Shown: positions 63,917 to 64,000 of the stretch, one piece after another | How the letters are laid out: each line of letters starts with the position of its first letter | Position numbering within the stretch: position 1 is the first letter of the stretch | Origin: Proteobacteria bacterium ST_bin11 | GTDB lineage: Bacteria > Pseudomonadota > Gammaproteobacteria > Methylococcales > Methylomonadaceae | Direction of reading: 5' to 3' | Length of the DNA stretch: 64,000 bases | Assembly (NCBI GenBank): GCA_002083615.1 | Contig: MSXO01000018.1 | Location: 9,948-73,947 of the forward strand | Translations under genes and position numbers: made by a program | The notes under the pieces: model-generated | Told to the model about the DNA's origin: nothing | The model's input: the letters and a program-made list of their open reading frames with translations, nothing else | The model's database searches: none

Positions 63917-64000
63917 CAGGCTGTTGAAATTTACCGACACACCTTCGGTTTGAGCTCCTATTTTTGGAGCTTTGGCGATTCTGGAAGCCTGATTAGGCCT

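Noticed and set aside
63917..64000. AGCTCC/GGAGCT stem at the window end as a terminator of the chemotaxis receptor gene
   Set aside because: The stem is only 6 bp and no T-run follows it; evidence too weak.

Overview
The window looks like chromosome from a gammaproteobacterium. My best guess is a type I methanotroph close to Methylomonas, although no methane-oxidation gene lies in the window. The pointers are the hemA-prfA-prmC order beside a TPR lipoprotein, pilS/pilR, a nif segment with a Shethna-type FeSII protein, a PEP-CTERM protein, a beta-RFAP-synthase-like protein and a PPi-type PEP carboxykinase. No rRNA, tRNA, CRISPR array or intact insertion sequence was seen.

Layout. 0-4.5 kb: TPR lipoprotein (cut by the window edge) divergent from a hemA-prfA-prmC-JAMM operon. 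4.6-7.4 kb: CDF metal exporter and a phosphate-selective porin with a clear Pho box. 7.6-14.2 kb: HDOD protein, GGDEF/EAL protein, a small membrane-anchored protein, pilR and pilS. 14.3-19.6 kb: sucC-sucD, nadE and a secreted unknown. 19.6-29.6 kb: a PPi-PEPCK-like giant protein, then two divergent ATP-grasp/alpha-E cassettes, one ending in a transglutaminase. 29.8-35.9 kb: a five-PAS GGDEF/EAL sensor, a secreted unknown and an inorganic pyrophosphatase. 36-41.6 kb: an accessory island with a toxin-antitoxin pair at each end, holding a truncated D12 DNA methylase, an AT-rich membrane protein with a PLD-like domain, a GHMP/beta-RFAPS-like protein and a HAM1-P-loop kinase-winged helix fusion. 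41.7-43.8 kb: a lipoprotein resembling an inactivated archaemetzincin, and a HupE/UreJ pair. 43.9-49 kb: a nitrogen-fixation operon on the minus strand (nifB, 4Fe-4S ferredoxin, nifO, A-type flavoprotein, 2Fe-2S ferredoxin, FeSII, nifQ) behind a sigma-54 promoter with two NifA sites. 49.4-51.5 kb: the Anbu peptidase, then an acyltransferase-ACP pair. 51.7-55.1 kb: PocR-PAS-GGDEF protein and a PEP-CTERM protein with a sigma-54 promoter. 55.1-60.7 kb: a gene relic with REP-like hairpins, then gcvT-gcvP-exonuclease. 60.9-63.9 kb: acyltransferase 3 and a chemotaxis receptor.

How genes may work together. The ATP-grasp, alpha-E and transglutaminase genes plus Anbu (20 kb away) form the set predicted to make and process a peptide-like tag. 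The nif operon pairs cofactor assembly (NifB, NifQ) with electron carriers and oxygen protection (FeSII, flavoprotein). PPi metabolism appears twice (PPi-PEPCK and PPase). The most novel-looking unit is the overlapping set at 37.5-40.7 kb, which joins a possible nucleotide-sanitising or nucleotide-modifying fusion enzyme to a GHMP-fold enzyme and a membrane PLD-like protein.
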